In this document: positions 1-10,725 of the stretch, piece by piece
Numbering within the stretch: position 1 is the first letter of the stretch
Layout: each line of letters starts with the position of its first letter
Assembly (NCBI GenBank): GCA_027577415.1
Contig: JANBQS010000031.1
Coordinates: 1-51,981 of the forward strand
Source: Coemansia sp. RSA 922
Lineage: Eukaryota; Kickxellomycota; Kickxellomycetes; Kickxellales; Kickxellaceae
Reading direction: 5' to 3'
Length of the DNA: 51,981 bases
Program-made: the position numbers and the translations under genes
The notes under the pieces: model-generated
The model's database searches: none
Told to the model about the DNA's origin: nothing
What the model saw: the letters and a program-made list of their open reading frames with translations, nothing else

Positions 1-310
1 AACCCTTCTCTCTCTAAACCCCTCTCTAACTCTTCTAACCCCTCTCTCTAACTCTCTAACCCCTCTTCTTCTAACCCTCTCTCTTCTAACCTCTCTCTCT
101 CTTCCTAACCCCCTCTCTCTAACTCTCTCTTCTCTTCTTAACCCCTCTCTCTCTAACCCCTCTTCTTTCTAACCCTCTCTCTAAACCCCCTCTCTTCTTC
201 TAACCCCTCTCTCTTCTAACCCCTCTTCTAACCCCCTTCTAACCCCTCTCTCTCTCTTCTTCTTCTAACCCCCCTCTCTCTCTCTCTCTCTCTTCTTCCT
301 CCCTCTCTCT
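1..310. repeat. Degenerate telomere-like CT-rich tract
   Basis: The tract is almost purely pyrimidine plus AA. It is built from irregular units such as CTAACCCC followed by TCTCT or TTCTTCT. The C-rich strand runs 5' to 3' inward from the left edge, which is the orientation expected of a left chromosome end made of CCCTAA repeats. The units are too irregular for a canonical (CCCTAA)n array. It may be a diverged telomere, a telomere-adjacent satellite, or a true telomere distorted by sequencing: nanopore basecallers are known to convert CCCTAA arrays into CTTCTT-like strings. Unique sequence begins near 310. Confidence 0.6.
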
Positions 311-416
311 CTCTTCCTACTCAATTCCTTCTATTTTCTTCAACAAACCATTAACACAATTATAATAATCAGATTTTATATTATATTTATATTCCAATCA
401 CATTATACTCTAGACA

Positions 417-785
417 ATGACCAATTTTGAGACAACCAGTGATACTGATGATAATATATTGAAGGGACTGGTGCTGTATTTTAGGAACCATGACATTGCT
501 CATGCTGCTGGAGATGCTATTAAAGCTAAAATTGAGCATTTATTAACCTCAGATACTACTATACCTATAAAGGATGGAAAGAAACATGTTCCAGTATATT
601 TTAATGGGCCAATACCAGATAATGCAATGATGCTATTAAAAGTTGGAGATAAAGGACTTCAAGTGATAAGTGATAGTAGTATTATTGAAGCACTAAATAT
701 AACTTCATTTGTAACTAAGGAGGGTATTACGTTTGTTCTGATTTGGCCAGAAAATAGCAAACAACTTAAATTATGGATTGGCTAG
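417..785 (+). CDS. Small orphan protein, 122 aa
   Basis: An intact ATG-initiated frame lying about 100 nt inside the telomere-like tract. The family is not recognised. The N-terminus is acidic and threonine-rich. The rest alternates short hydrophobic strands (GLVLYFRN, HVPVYFNGPI, ITFVLIWPE) with helix-like segments, and there is no signal peptide or membrane span. The layout, ending in a strong hydrophobic strand followed by P, resembles a small beta-grasp or other alpha/beta fold, but this is a guess. The base composition is AT-rich compared with the transketolase gene nearby. The 126-aa protein at 10099-10479 has a similar ending (VFILVRYPG), which may be distant relationship or chance. 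The absence of stops over 122 codons in AT-rich sequence supports a real gene. Confidence 0.55.
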   Translation: MTNFETTSDTDDNILKGLVLYFRNHDIAHAAGDAIKAKIEHLLTSDTTIPIKDGKKHVPVYFNGPIPDNAMMLLKVGDKGLQVISDSSIIEALNITSFVTKEGITFVLIWPENSKQLKLWIG

Positions 786-1206
786 GTAGAGAGCTAGGTA
801 GAAGTAGCAATGGTCTTTAGTTGACTCAGTATCTGCAGAGTGTGAGGTTAGTATAAGGGCCATTTCTGAATCAGTGCCATGTTATATATGTATATAAACA
901 TTGATTTTTAGCCCCTAAACATGGGGAGTATATTTTTCTGGAGAATGGCCAAATGTAGTGAATTGATCTAGTTTTTATATATATTTAAAAGAAAAAACAA
1001 GCAAGTATTCAGTCTATTTTAAATAATAGTTGTAGATGTGTAGTATCTAGCTTATTTGGCATTAGCCTAAGTCACCGTTCTAATGTCTCGTATTATATAA
1101 ATAATAAAGATATAAGAAGTGAGTTAAGGAAACCTAAGCCAGTATGCCATGCACAGTTCCTACAATAGTAATCTATACTGATTGACAAACTGACTAGAAA
1201 GTAGTA
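786..1206. other. Intergenic, convergent gene ends
   Basis: AT-rich sequence between the convergent small genes at 417-785 (+) and 1207-1470 (-). It presumably holds both 3' UTRs. No frame, repeat or RNA structure stands out. Confidence 0.5.
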
Positions 1207-1470
1207 CTACTGTAGGTTATAAGCTAGAGTTAATTCTTGACTCTTAGCATATCCAAGGCTGCCAACAGTTTTATCCAAGTTGTCATCAACTGAGATAGGT
1301 ATGTCACCTTTGACCAATATCTGTCCATGTAATGGATATCTGGAACGTTCATTGATTTTCTCCTTAATAAGGCTAAGGGGATTGTCATGAAATACAGTTA
1401 TTTCAAACTTGGCAGGGTTGTTGATGAGAACAACCTTTGGGGTTATGACAAGAGTAATTGGCTCAGACAT
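1207..1470 (-). CDS. Ubiquitin-like small protein, 87 aa
   Basis: The second half of the protein follows the ubiquitin pattern: a strand, then a helix with LIKEKINER (compare the ENVKAKIQD helix of ubiquitin), then YPLHGQILVKGDIPI in place of the ubiquitin strand that carries QRLIFAGKQL, and a final hydrophobic strand (ELTLAYNL). About 20 extra residues precede the fold. The protein ends soon after the last strand and has no diglycine, so as written it could not be conjugated. It may be an Elongin-B-like or free-standing ubiquitin-fold adaptor. The start is ATG at 1470, with a purine-rich upstream leader. The fold assignment is reasonable, but the function is unknown. Confidence 0.65.
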   Translation of the reverse strand: MSEPITLVITPKVVLINNPAKFEITVFHDNPLSLIKEKINERSRYPLHGQILVKGDIPISVDDNLDKTVGSLGYAKSQELTLAYNLQ

Positions 1471-1952
1471 GTTGTAGTAGTTGGTAAAAGAATGTTATAA
1501 GTAGTTGATGAGATTGAGAGAGAGAGAAGAAAAGAGAGGGGAAAAAAAGGATTCTTTTTATACCCCAAACAAAAGTTTGAAAAGCACGCAATAATAGGAT
1601 TTTATGGCGACATGTTTTTTTTTTTGCTCGACTTTCTTTGTTCAAAGAGAATGGCGTAATTTTCGGGCGCTATAAGCTCATAGAAAAGAAAAAAAGTGAG
1701 AGGGGCTAAAAACACGTGATCGGCTCGAGTGTATGATCTCGATTAGTGAGCCGTCAGCTCACCCCTAGTCCGCGCTGATAAATCAGAGGAGTGGGGGAGG
1801 CAAATAGATGAGTAATCGCAGAAAAGAGGAACATAAAAAAGGTCCAGACCCACTTTATCTTGTTCACTCTCACTTTTGTGTTCTCTTGATATTCATTATC
1901 ATTTTTATATTTATATCGCTTACCAAAGTACTTTTTTTTTGTTGTAAGAAGA
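1471..1952. promoter_or_regulatory. Divergent promoter region with E-box
   Basis: This 482-nt region separates the leftward ubiquitin-like gene from the rightward transketolase gene and must carry both promoters. A CACGTG E-box core (1713-1718) lies about 235 nt upstream of the transketolase ATG. The interval also has poly-T and poly-A tracts and a pyrimidine-rich leader just before the transketolase start. In fungi CACGTG is bound by bHLH regulators such as Cbf1 and Pho4; its use here is inferred only from the motif. Confidence 0.4.
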
Positions 1953-4111
1953 ATGACTGGCATTAACCAACTCTCGATCAACACTATCCGTGTTCTGGCG
2001 GCCGACATGGTGCAGGCAGCGAATTCGGGACATCCCGGAGCGCCAATGGGATGTGCGCCAATGGCACATGTGTTGTTCACTCGGTTCTTAACGGCCAACC
2101 CCAAGAACAGCAAGTGGCTGAACCGCGACCGGTTCGTGCTGTCGAACGGGCACGGGTGCGCGCTGCAGTATGTGCTGCTGCACCTGATGGGATACAAGGT
2201 GACGATGGACGACCTGAAGAACTTTAGGCAGCTCGGGTCGAAGACGCCTGGTCATCCCGAGAATACTCATACTGACGGTATCGAGGTGACTACGGGCCCT
2301 CTTGGCCAGGGCATTTCGAACGCTGTGGGCATGGCGATTGCCGAGCGCCACTTGGCGGCGACTTTCAACAAGCCCGGGTTCACTGTCATCGACAACACCG
2401 TCTACGCTATTGCTGGCGACGGATGTCTTCAGGAGGGAGTAGCCTCGGAGGCAAGCTCATTGGCGGGGTAAGTGAAAGAATTATATGCTATTGGCTACTT
2501 GCTATATGCTGAGTGAGTATGACACCATTGGCTGAGTAAAATGACCCCATTACTAATCATCACTCTTACTTCTTTAGCCATCTCCAGTTGGGCAACCTCA
2601 TCGTCCTGTACGACTCCAACGGCATCCAGATCGACGGATCAACCAAGCTCGGGTTTACCGAGAACGTGCTCGAGCGCTACGCGGCGTACGGCTGGCACAC
2701 GCTGGAGGTGGCGGACGGCGACAACGACCTCGACGGGCTGGCGCGCGCCATCGAGGCGGCCAAGGCCGAGACTGATCGGCCAACGCTGATCAAGGTCGAG
2801 ACGACCATTGGCTTTGGCGCGGCCAAGGCCGGCACCGAGGGCGTGCACGGGGCGCCGCTGGGCGCTGAGAGCCTGGCGGCGGTCAAGGCGCTGTTCGACT
2901 TTGACCCGGCGCAAAAGTTCAGCGTGGCCGACGCCGTCTACGACTTCTACGCCCAGCGCGCTGCCGAGGGCGCGCGTCGCGAGGACGAGTGGAATGCGCT
3001 GCTGGCCGAGTATGCGCAGGCCCACCCCGAGCTGCACGCCGAGCTGGTGCGGCGCATTGAGGGCCGCCTGCCCGACGGCTGGGAGAAGGCGCTGCCGCGT
3101 TACACGCCCGCCGACAAGCCCGTGGCCACGCGCAAGCTGTCCGAGGGGGTCCTCAACGCCATTGCGGGTCTGGTACCGGAGCTGATCGGCGGATCCGCGG
3201 ATCTGACCGGATCCAACCTGACGCGGTGGAAGGGCGCCGTCGACTTCCAGCCCGAGGCGACTGGCCTGGGCAGCTACGCCGGCCGCTACGTGCGCTACGG
3301 CGTGCGCGAGCACGGCATGGCCGCCATCTCCAACGGCATTGCTGCCTATGGCGCCAACATTCCGTTTGCGTCGACCTTCCTCAACTTCATCTCGTACGCG
3401 GCGGGCGCCACCCGGCTGAGCGCGCTGTCGCACCTGCGCGTGCTGTACATCATGACGCACGACTCGATCGGACTCGGCGAGGACGGCCCCACGCACCAGC
3501 CGATCGAGACGATGGCCATGTTGCGCGCCACGCCCAACTACCTCAACTTCCGCCCGGCCGATGGCAACGAAGTGTCGGCCGCCTACCTGGCCGCGCTGCA
3601 GCACAGCGACCGCCCGTCGGTGCTGTCGTTGACGCGCCAGAACCTGCCGCAGCTCGAGGGCTCGTCGATCGAGAGCGCCATGCTGGGCGGCTACAACCTG
3701 CAGATGTTCGGATCCGACGACGGAGCCAAGCTTGATCTGCTCATTGTTGGTACTGGATCCGAGACGTCGCTTGCCGTCGACACGGCCAAGCTGCTGGCTG
3801 CCGAGAACGGCTTGGCCGTCAAGGTCGTCTCGATGCCGTGCTTGGAGCTGTTCAATGCTCAGTCGGATGAGTACCGCCACTCGGTGCTTACGCCTGGCGT
3901 GCCCTCGATCAGCGTCGAGGCCTTGTCGACCTTTGGATGGCACAAGTACGTCCACCGTCCGATTGGCATTGACTCGTTTGGCGCGTCTGGTCCTGTTGAC
4001 AAGCTGTACAAGCACTTTGGACTGGTCCCCGAAGTCATTGCTGGAAAGGCGATAAAGCTCATTGATTACTACAAGAACCGCCCTGTGCCCACTCTCGATC
4101 TCGAGTTTTAA
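1953..4111 (+). CDS. TKL1: Transketolase
   Basis: Thiamine-diphosphate enzyme of the non-oxidative pentose phosphate pathway, moving two-carbon ketol units between sugar phosphates in the cytosol. There are two exons, 1953-2467 and 2578-4111. The 110-nt intron starts GTAAGT and ends TTTAG, and joining restores the segment [19 protein letters not shown]. The product is 682 aa, the same size class as yeast Tkl1 (680 aa). Visible hallmarks are SGHPGAPMG at the N-terminus, [13 protein letters not shown], the diphosphate motif starting GDG near residue 155, [11 protein letters not shown] in the pyrimidine domain and a C-terminal domain ending near [11 protein letters not shown]. Exon 2 is very GC-rich with strong codon bias, as expected of a highly expressed metabolic gene. 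Confidence 0.97.
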
Positions 4112-4472
4112 GAATACTTTGTTAATGAGTATTCATGGTTTATTTTTTTATATGAAAACAATAACAACAATCTTTTTCTTCTTCTCTTTGGGACCGGTCT
4201 ATATTTAGAATGAATTAGAATTTGTCATTGTCTTATCAGATTGCGGTTCAACTCGGTTCAGCTCTCCCCTCTTTTTTTCTTTCCAAGCGCGGAATTTATC
4301 ACTACTAACCACAGCGCGTGTACCCAAGAGTCTTTTTGTCTTTTATTTCGTTTAATTTCCAAAAAAAAGCGTATGCGTTGAAAGTTTCCTTCTTTTTATT
4401 ATTATTTTTATTTTATCGCGTCAACCTTATTTTTCCCGACTCTTTTTTCCTTCTTTCTTGTATTTTTTCACT
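4112..4472. other. Transketolase 3' UTR / SAPS gene promoter
   Basis: Contains the transketolase 3' end and then long T-rich and pyrimidine-rich runs leading to the next ATG at 4473. This is typical of fungal core promoters without a clear TATA box. No additional gene was seen. Confidence 0.5.
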
Positions 4473-7400
4473 ATGCTTTGGCGTTTTGGTCTTCAGCATG
4501 CGTCAAACATTGACAAGCTGTTGGACAAGGAAGACTTGACGCTAGAAGAAGTACTTGGCGAGCCTGATCTTTTGCAAGAAGTACGCGAGCAGAACCCGAA
4601 AGTCTTGACCTAGTAAGTAGCACAACTTCAATGACAACAATTTAATTCCTCTCACTCTCAACTAATTTCACTCTCTTTTAAAATTCTCCCTTTTAGCCTC
4701 GTCCTCCCTCACAACTTGAAGCAAATGGTCGAGTACATTGCTACTGAAGAGTTTTTCAAGTTTTCCAAAATGGCCTCTACCTCTTGCGAGGTTTTATGCA
4801 GCAACAGTATGGCCTTTGCCGAGACTCTGGTCGCTTCTTATGCCGCCCGCGACTTTGCCGAAAGCGACGATGAGGACGAAGAAGAAGAAGAAGAAGAAGA
4901 AAAAGAAAGTGATGACGACGACGACGACGAGTATTCGCCAAACACCAAGCGTGGTCAGATTAGTAGCAGCTCTGATAGCGGCGAGGTGGGTAGTGGACCA
5001 CGACAGCACTTGTTGGAGCTGCTCTGGGGTATTATGCGTCTACCTAGTGGCCAAGTGGATGCCTTGCAAGCGACGTACTTTTCGCGCGTAATGTGTAGCG
5101 TTCTGCAGCGCAAGCCCTACGAGACCTTGGACTTTGTTCGCGCTCAAGGCGACGCCGTGCCCTTGTTCCTAGCGCACTTGGGAGTATCGGCGATAGTCGA
5201 CCTTTTACTCAAAGTGATCAGCTTGGAAGAGTTGGAAAACGGTCCCGGTATAATCGCCTGGCTAAGCGAGTACCGCCTCATCCCCATGCTAGTCGACCGA
5301 CTCGGTCCTGGGTGCGACCCTGAGACGCACTCGTTGGCGGCGCAAGTGCTTTTGGATATTATCGCCATCTCTCAGTGCAACAACCCGAGCCAGCCTACTA
5401 TTGGCGCCAACGCACTTATCGAGGAGCTCAAGAGCGAGGCGACTGTCACCAGGCTGGCCAATTTTATGTTGGACCGCGATGCGCCACACGCGACATCTAC
5501 GCTGATTAACTGCGTCTATATATTTATCGAGCTTATTCGTCGCAATTACTCCGATACTACCACGGTGACTGCTGGGGATTCGCCTATATCGCCCGATACT
5601 GACCAGCAAGAGTCGCCCGATCAGTCGTCCCACGGTGGTTCAACTCCTCGTATGCCTAATGTGGACTTGTCTGATATGATGCGCGTACTGGCTGAGCGTA
5701 CTGGAGACTTGGTCGCTTTATTAAAGAATCCGCGTAGTGCCACAGCACCAGTACCAACTACTCAGGGTATGCGCGAGCCTTTGGGTTTTGAGCGCCTGCG
5801 TATCTGTGAGCTTTTTGCTGAGCTTCTGCATTGCTCCAATATGCCTCGACTAAACCAGTCAGTGTCGTCGCCATTACTGGAAGCATCTCCAGTGTCGCAT
5901 CGCGATAGTCCGACTGTTGCAGTAGCCACTACGTCCGAGGGTTGTGGAACGCCGCATGGTAGCGATATAGCCGAGTACGCGTTTGGTGACGGCGCAGCAT
6001 CAGTATACTCTGACGTGGCGCTGGTAGTTAGCGAGGCAAAGGACCACGACTCGAGTAATACGGCGGTGGGGCAGCTGTTGAAATGGAAATTGATCGAGCA
6101 CGGAGTATTGACAACCTGTGTGGAATTATTCTTCGAGTTCGGATTGAACAATTTCCTGCATTCGGTCGTTTACGATATTATGCACCAAGTGCTCAATTTG
6201 CCATTGAGTTTGGAGTGTAACGTAGCGCTTATCGTTGTGGCATTTCGCGATGTAAGGATTACTTCGAGGATCGCTCAGGCCTGTGCTAATAACGATTTTG
6301 TTTGTCGTCAGCCTCGTGGTATTAGACTTGGTTATATGGGTCATTTGACTGGTATTGGAGAAGAAGTAGCTAGGTTACTTGAACTCTCTGGTGCCGCTTT
6401 AGAGCCTCTTATTGCTCCCTATATTGACGGTGACGAGTGGTTGGATTATGTCGCTAGGACTCTACAGGAAGTACGCGATCGCGATCAACAACCACTTGGC
6501 GGCGAAAGACCCGGCGGCGCTAACAATGACAGTGTATTGGGCGATATTGATGACAGTGGGGTTTCGGAACTTGGTGGCAATAGTAACCAGGTGTTTGTAT
6601 CTCGTATGGGCCTTGTCGATCCGTCGTCTAACGAGTCGTATGGTCCCGAAGACGATGAAGACGACGATGATGATGAGGAAGAGCTAGATGATGAGAGCGA
6701 GTACTCTCGTCGTGGATTTGGCGGCGACCGTGGATACCATACGAGTACGTCAATGTATCCGAACGAAGAAGACGACGAAAGCGGTATTGATTACGTTAAT
6801 CACTCGCGGTTGTACTTTAATCCATCGGTGACTCGAGACGACGAGGACCAGTTTATTATTAAAGACGACGATGACGACGACGGTGACCTTGCCGATGATA
6901 CTATTGATGATAGCGATAATCATGCTAGGGATATTGGTCCAGCTGAGCGTATTGGTCGTTATCGTAGTCACCAGAACGAACACCCACTGTCTACTACCAG
7001 TGACGACAAAAAGGCTGCTGCTGATCCCGTTGTTGTTGTCGAAGAGGAGGATGACGATGATGATGGTGCGTCGGAGATGGGTCGTATGAACGATTTTTTA
7101 CGTAATCGTGCTGCTGATTTGGCCGAAGCAGCGCGTAATAACCAATCGACGACCAGTGGCAAAAAGCAGTACGGCCGGTCGTTATCGAATACGATAGAGG
7201 AGGAGGAAGGTAATTTATTGTCAGAATCTGTAGATACTAGTTTTGTTGAACCCGATTGTGGTGTAGAGGGTCGTCGACAAGTGATACGATTGTCATTTGA
7301 TGGTAGCGCAGATACAGTAGCCGGATACGATCAGACGTTGCTTCCGTCGTATTTACTATCGTTATCGAATCATTCTAATGGACCGCCTCCAGAGACTCCG

Positions 7401-8580
7401 CCTAGACCTACTCCGCAACAGACTATGGCGTTTGTACCGCCGCCACTTCCTAATTTTCTTCCACCGGCTATTAGCAAACTAAAAGCCAAACAACAAGCAG
7501 CCGCATTGAACGGTGGTGAGCCAAAGGGTCGTCTTCAGGATCTTCTTTATCGCGAATCTAAACAGCGCTCGCTCTCCAGCTCAGAACTAGATAACATAGT
7601 ACCTGCCGATATCAGCACATCCACAGCGCCTATTGCGGAGGACAGTGACGGTCGTGGTAGATCTGGATCGTTCGCTGCTAGGAGACAGAGATCACGTAGT
7701 CAGAGTGCGGGAGTCGGTATCTCGCGTGAAATGGTTATTCAGGCGGCGTCACAGGGACAATTTCCTTATTTGGATGCGAATACTTGTGAGTTTGTCGGTC
7801 AGCTCAAATCCGATACTGTCAAAATGGGTGGTGCCGCTGCCAACGGATCGTCATCATCGGGGTCGCGTCAACGTAGTAATACAGCAGCAGGATCAGTTCG
7901 AGGCAGTGTGTCGTCATCTCCTACTGTGAAACCGGTTCGCGAGTCGAATGGTATGCGGGCTTGTAGTCTGCCGCAATCGGGGTTGCGTTATTTGGACGAT
8001 CTTTCGGACGATGGGGATTTGGATCTTAGCGGGGTCAATATTGATGACGACGGTTCGGTGGCTATGACTGTTCCTGATACTTTACGTATTGACACTACCA
8101 TGGACGATAGAAGGCGTAATAGGCGTAGTAAGGCTATTGATGCTTTACCCGGATTTCCTACGTTGCCGTTATCACCGATTCACAAATCTTCTCCGATACT
8201 TCAGTTTTCTCCTCCTTCTACTTCTCCTCCAGCGTAAGCTCTCCCTTCCACACACACACACCCTACCCCCTTCTCTCTTTCTTTTTTCTTTCTTTCTATT
8301 ATTTACTTATTTCTTTCTTATATTACATATTCCCTTCTTTATGTTTGTAGGCAGTCGTGGACATGCGATGATGGCACCGGCGGTGGACGATGACGAATCA
8401 ATGGATTGGGCGGATTTTTCGACATTTACGACAACAGCCAACGATATCGATGACTTTGTACCACTTTCTACTACTGGTAGTACTAAACGTAAATCGCCGT
8501 TTAAAGAGTCTCGTCCTCAAGCCGATATTGAACAGTTGACTGATATGTTGCAAGTTTTAGACAAACAACAAAAACACTAG
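4473..8580 (+). CDS. SAPS-domain Sit4/PP6 phosphatase regulatory subunit
   Basis: Regulatory partner of the Sit4/PP6 serine/threonine phosphatase (yeast SAP155/185/190, fission yeast Ekc1, human PP6R). I assembled three exons: 4473-4612, 4697-8233 and 8355-8580. The introns are 84 and 121 nt. The summed length is a multiple of three, giving about 1300 aa. Exon 1 carries the family start MLWRFGLQHASNIDKLLDKE. Exon 2 continues with the helical SAPS domain, including LLWGIMRLPSGQVDALQATY. A long acidic tract rich in E and D lies near residue 105-125. The C-terminal half is Asp/Glu/Ser-rich and disordered. The last intron uses GTAAGC and, to keep frame, the second CAG at 8352-8354 rather than the nearby TAG. 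The tail exon has SMDWADFSTF and a final coiled segment. Confidence 0.9.
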
Positions 8581-8863
8581 ATTTGGTAGCTTAATATATT
8601 ACAAAAAGACGTGATTATATAGAGTTTTTTAATTGTAAGGGGAAAACATATATGAAAGGTGGAGGGAGAAAATGTTGGCTTTTTATAGCCATGACAGTTT
8701 GGCCTGTAGAGCCAAATGCACTTGTTCTTTTGTGATAAGTGTCATCATGGTGGATCTTGATGTTGAAGGGTGAGAAGATCCGCCGTGAGATTCGTGACTC
8801 ACTGCTACGTGCGTCATAGGACAGCGCACCAGCACATGTGATCAGTCCAATGGTTTACATAAC
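8581..8863. other. Intergenic after SAPS gene
   Basis: 3' flank of the SAPS gene. No open frame of note and no clear repeat were seen before the duplicated promoter-like segment begins near 8864. Confidence 0.4.
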
Positions 8864-9115
8864 GACACACGCTTGCCAGATGTCCCGGACTTTCAACACC
8901 CAAATATCCCGCCGCCGATAGGGATTGCCTACCTACAAAGAGTCATAACTCAGCGACGCTAAGAGTAGCAGGAAAGGCATACTTCTGTCAATGGAAATGG
9001 GCCACGAAAAAGGCTATATAAACATTGACCCGTCGGCATCCCAAGTTAGATTATTGTTCCCACTTATTCCTATGCTAATATTTTATTATAAATTCTATAT
9101 GCTCACAAAGTAACA
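8864..9115 (+). repeat. Dispersed promoter-like repeat, copy A
   Basis: About 250 bp that reappears in the same orientation at 11155-11380, with substitutions and small indels and roughly 80% identity by eye. Shared landmarks include TTGCCAGATGTCCCG versus CTGCCAGATGTCCCG, GGAAAGGCATACTTC, TGGAAATGGGCCA, AAAAGGCTATATAAACATT (TATA-like, 9015-9022), and an end at GCTCACAAAGTAACA. The TATA element followed by a pyrimidine-rich start region indicates an RNA polymerase II core promoter. No intact gene follows: the first ATG downstream runs into TAG within a few codons. Confidence 0.65.
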
Positions 9116-9139
9116 TGAGTGCTCACTAGAGCTCAAGCT

Positions 9140-9960
9140 GCTACTGGGTAACACTCCAATAATGCAAAGGCAGTGCGCGTGGTATGCCAGGGCCTATCCG
9201 GAAAGGGAAATGGGCTGCTGTCCAAAGAACCATCGCAGAGAGGAACCAAAGACCCAACTGGAGAAATGTGAAATGTCAGCAAGGGACGGAGAGGTCAGCG
9301 CAGAGACATACAGTCAGGAGGACATGGAACCAAGACCGAAGATAATAGGGAGCTGTGAAGAGGCACTATTGGAGTCGATGGCACACTACTTGGAGTGTAA
9401 CTTGGGGGACCCACTGCCAAACAGACCTAAGGACAATCGGCAGCAGAAATCTGGAAATATGACTTTTGCACAAGGCGCAGTAGCTTTGTTGGCATCTTGA
9501 CCTGGGACAGATGGTAAAGAAGAGCACAGTCAGACTAGTAATGCAAGCGGCACATAGGGAAAGACTACACTATGAATGGGCTAGATGGGAACACAGAAAT
9601 GACTGTCAAATCGAGCAGGAGAGGGACAAGAATATCGTCAGAAGCAAGGAGGAAGGGAAGGTGCAAGGACCAACCGCAAACAGCAGACGGACTGGACAAC
9701 AGGGTGCCTAAATGGCCCAGTACATGGCGACAATGGGAGGATGAATTCTGATTATTTTCAAGAGCAGTGCAGATTCAATTCACAATGGGCGGTCTGGCCT
9801 CATAGGGAAACCACAAATGTAACTTACATTTATATGGCCACAAGGACTGGCTGTAGATGTTTTTTTTGCACAGAGTATGCTGAACTAATTTTTATTATTA
9901 GAATCGCCTATATAATTTACTACCCAACTTGGGAATAAAACATTCATTCATCAAGGAAGG
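9140..9960 (+). mobile_element. Possible degenerate non-LTR retrotransposon tail
   Basis: Weakly supported. The stretch is purine-rich and shows short open segments in shifting frames (9162-9500, then 9511-9711). In another frame near 9450-9510 there is a segment reading EIWKYDFCTRRSSFVGIL, reminiscent of the tail of a LINE reverse transcriptase product. The segment ends with AATAAAACATTCATTCATC (about 9935-9953), a short-repeat ending of the kind non-LTR elements often leave. No reverse transcriptase catalytic motif (YADD-like) is visible. Alternatives are two short unrelated orphan genes or plain intergenic sequence. Confidence 0.3.
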
Positions 9961-10098
9961 CTTGACCATTTACAATAACAATAAATAGTGCTAGTTTGTA
10001 GAAAAATATATTCCTCTCGCAATGTCGCTGAAGAACAGGCCTTATACGCTGGCCCAATTAGTTGTCTTTACTACCTTCTTGGGCTGTAACTCAGGGAA

Positions 10099-10479
10099 TT
10101 ATTTAATCGTATCCAGCCTACTTTCTTTATAATATTGAGGTACTAGAGCTTTTAGTTGCCAATAGAAAGTAGAATAGTTGGATTTCTCAATCTCTGGATG
10201 CCCAGGATAACGCACAAGTATAAAGACATCATCATCTGCTGCTAATATGCAATTGACAAAATCTTCTAGTTTGACACCTTTTTGGAGAGAACGATATAGA
10301 ACGACTGCATTTTTAGAATATATATACGCATCCAGTGTTCTATTATTAGTATCAACAAAATTTGTCTTCAGATATTCTTCCACCTCACTACTGGTAATAT
10401 TATGTTCTTTCTTCGCGTGTCCACAAATCTCGTAGTTGCCATCAGAAATTATGTTAACAGCATAATAAAATTTAGGCAT
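10099..10479 (-). CDS. Small orphan protein, 126 aa
   Basis: An intact ATG frame with a clean upstream leader. The family is not recognised. The N-terminal strand (KFYYAVNII) is followed by a DGNYEICGH turn, a helical segment (SSEVEEYLKTNF), then paired strands around LDAYIYSKNAVVLYRSLQKG, a helix (LEDFVNCIL), and a final strand DDDVFILVRYPG. This alternation fits a small soluble alpha/beta fold, possibly beta-grasp. The C-terminal 25 residues are helical and charged. There is no signal peptide or transmembrane segment. The gene sits in the repeat island with no housekeeping neighbour on its promoter side. Confidence 0.55.
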   Translation of the reverse strand: MPKFYYAVNIISDGNYEICGHAKKEHNITSSEVEEYLKTNFVDTNNRTLDAYIYSKNAVVLYRSLQKGVKLEDFVNCILAADDDVFILVRYPGHPEIEKSNYSTFYWQLKALVPQYYKESRLDTIK

Positions 10480-10725
10480 GGTTGAGGTTAATACGTTGGG
10501 CAGGTAAGCAAGAGTTTTGTTGAGAAGAAAATTGATGTTGTTCGAAAGCGGCAGTATGTGGCAGCAGCTCTCTTTTTATAGCAATGAGGAGGAAAGAAAC
10601 CCCACTTGTTTGATGCAGGAAAAAAAAGGCTGGTGGAGGTGAAATCCGTTCAGTCTAGCAGATATTTTTTCCTTCAGCAAATGCAAATGCAAAAAAAAAA
10701 ATATTGGGGAGGAAATATCTTTCAA
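10480..10725. other. Upstream flank of 126-aa orphan gene
   Basis: Holds the leftward promoter of the small gene at 10099-10479. It contains A-rich and T-rich runs and leads into the tandem repeats. No coding frame is convincing. Confidence 0.4.

Noticed and set aside
2639..4015. 458-codon minus-strand frame opposite transketolase
   Set aside because: Shadow of the GC-rich transketolase exon 2; Arg/Val/Ala/Gly-rich antisense composition without a domain.
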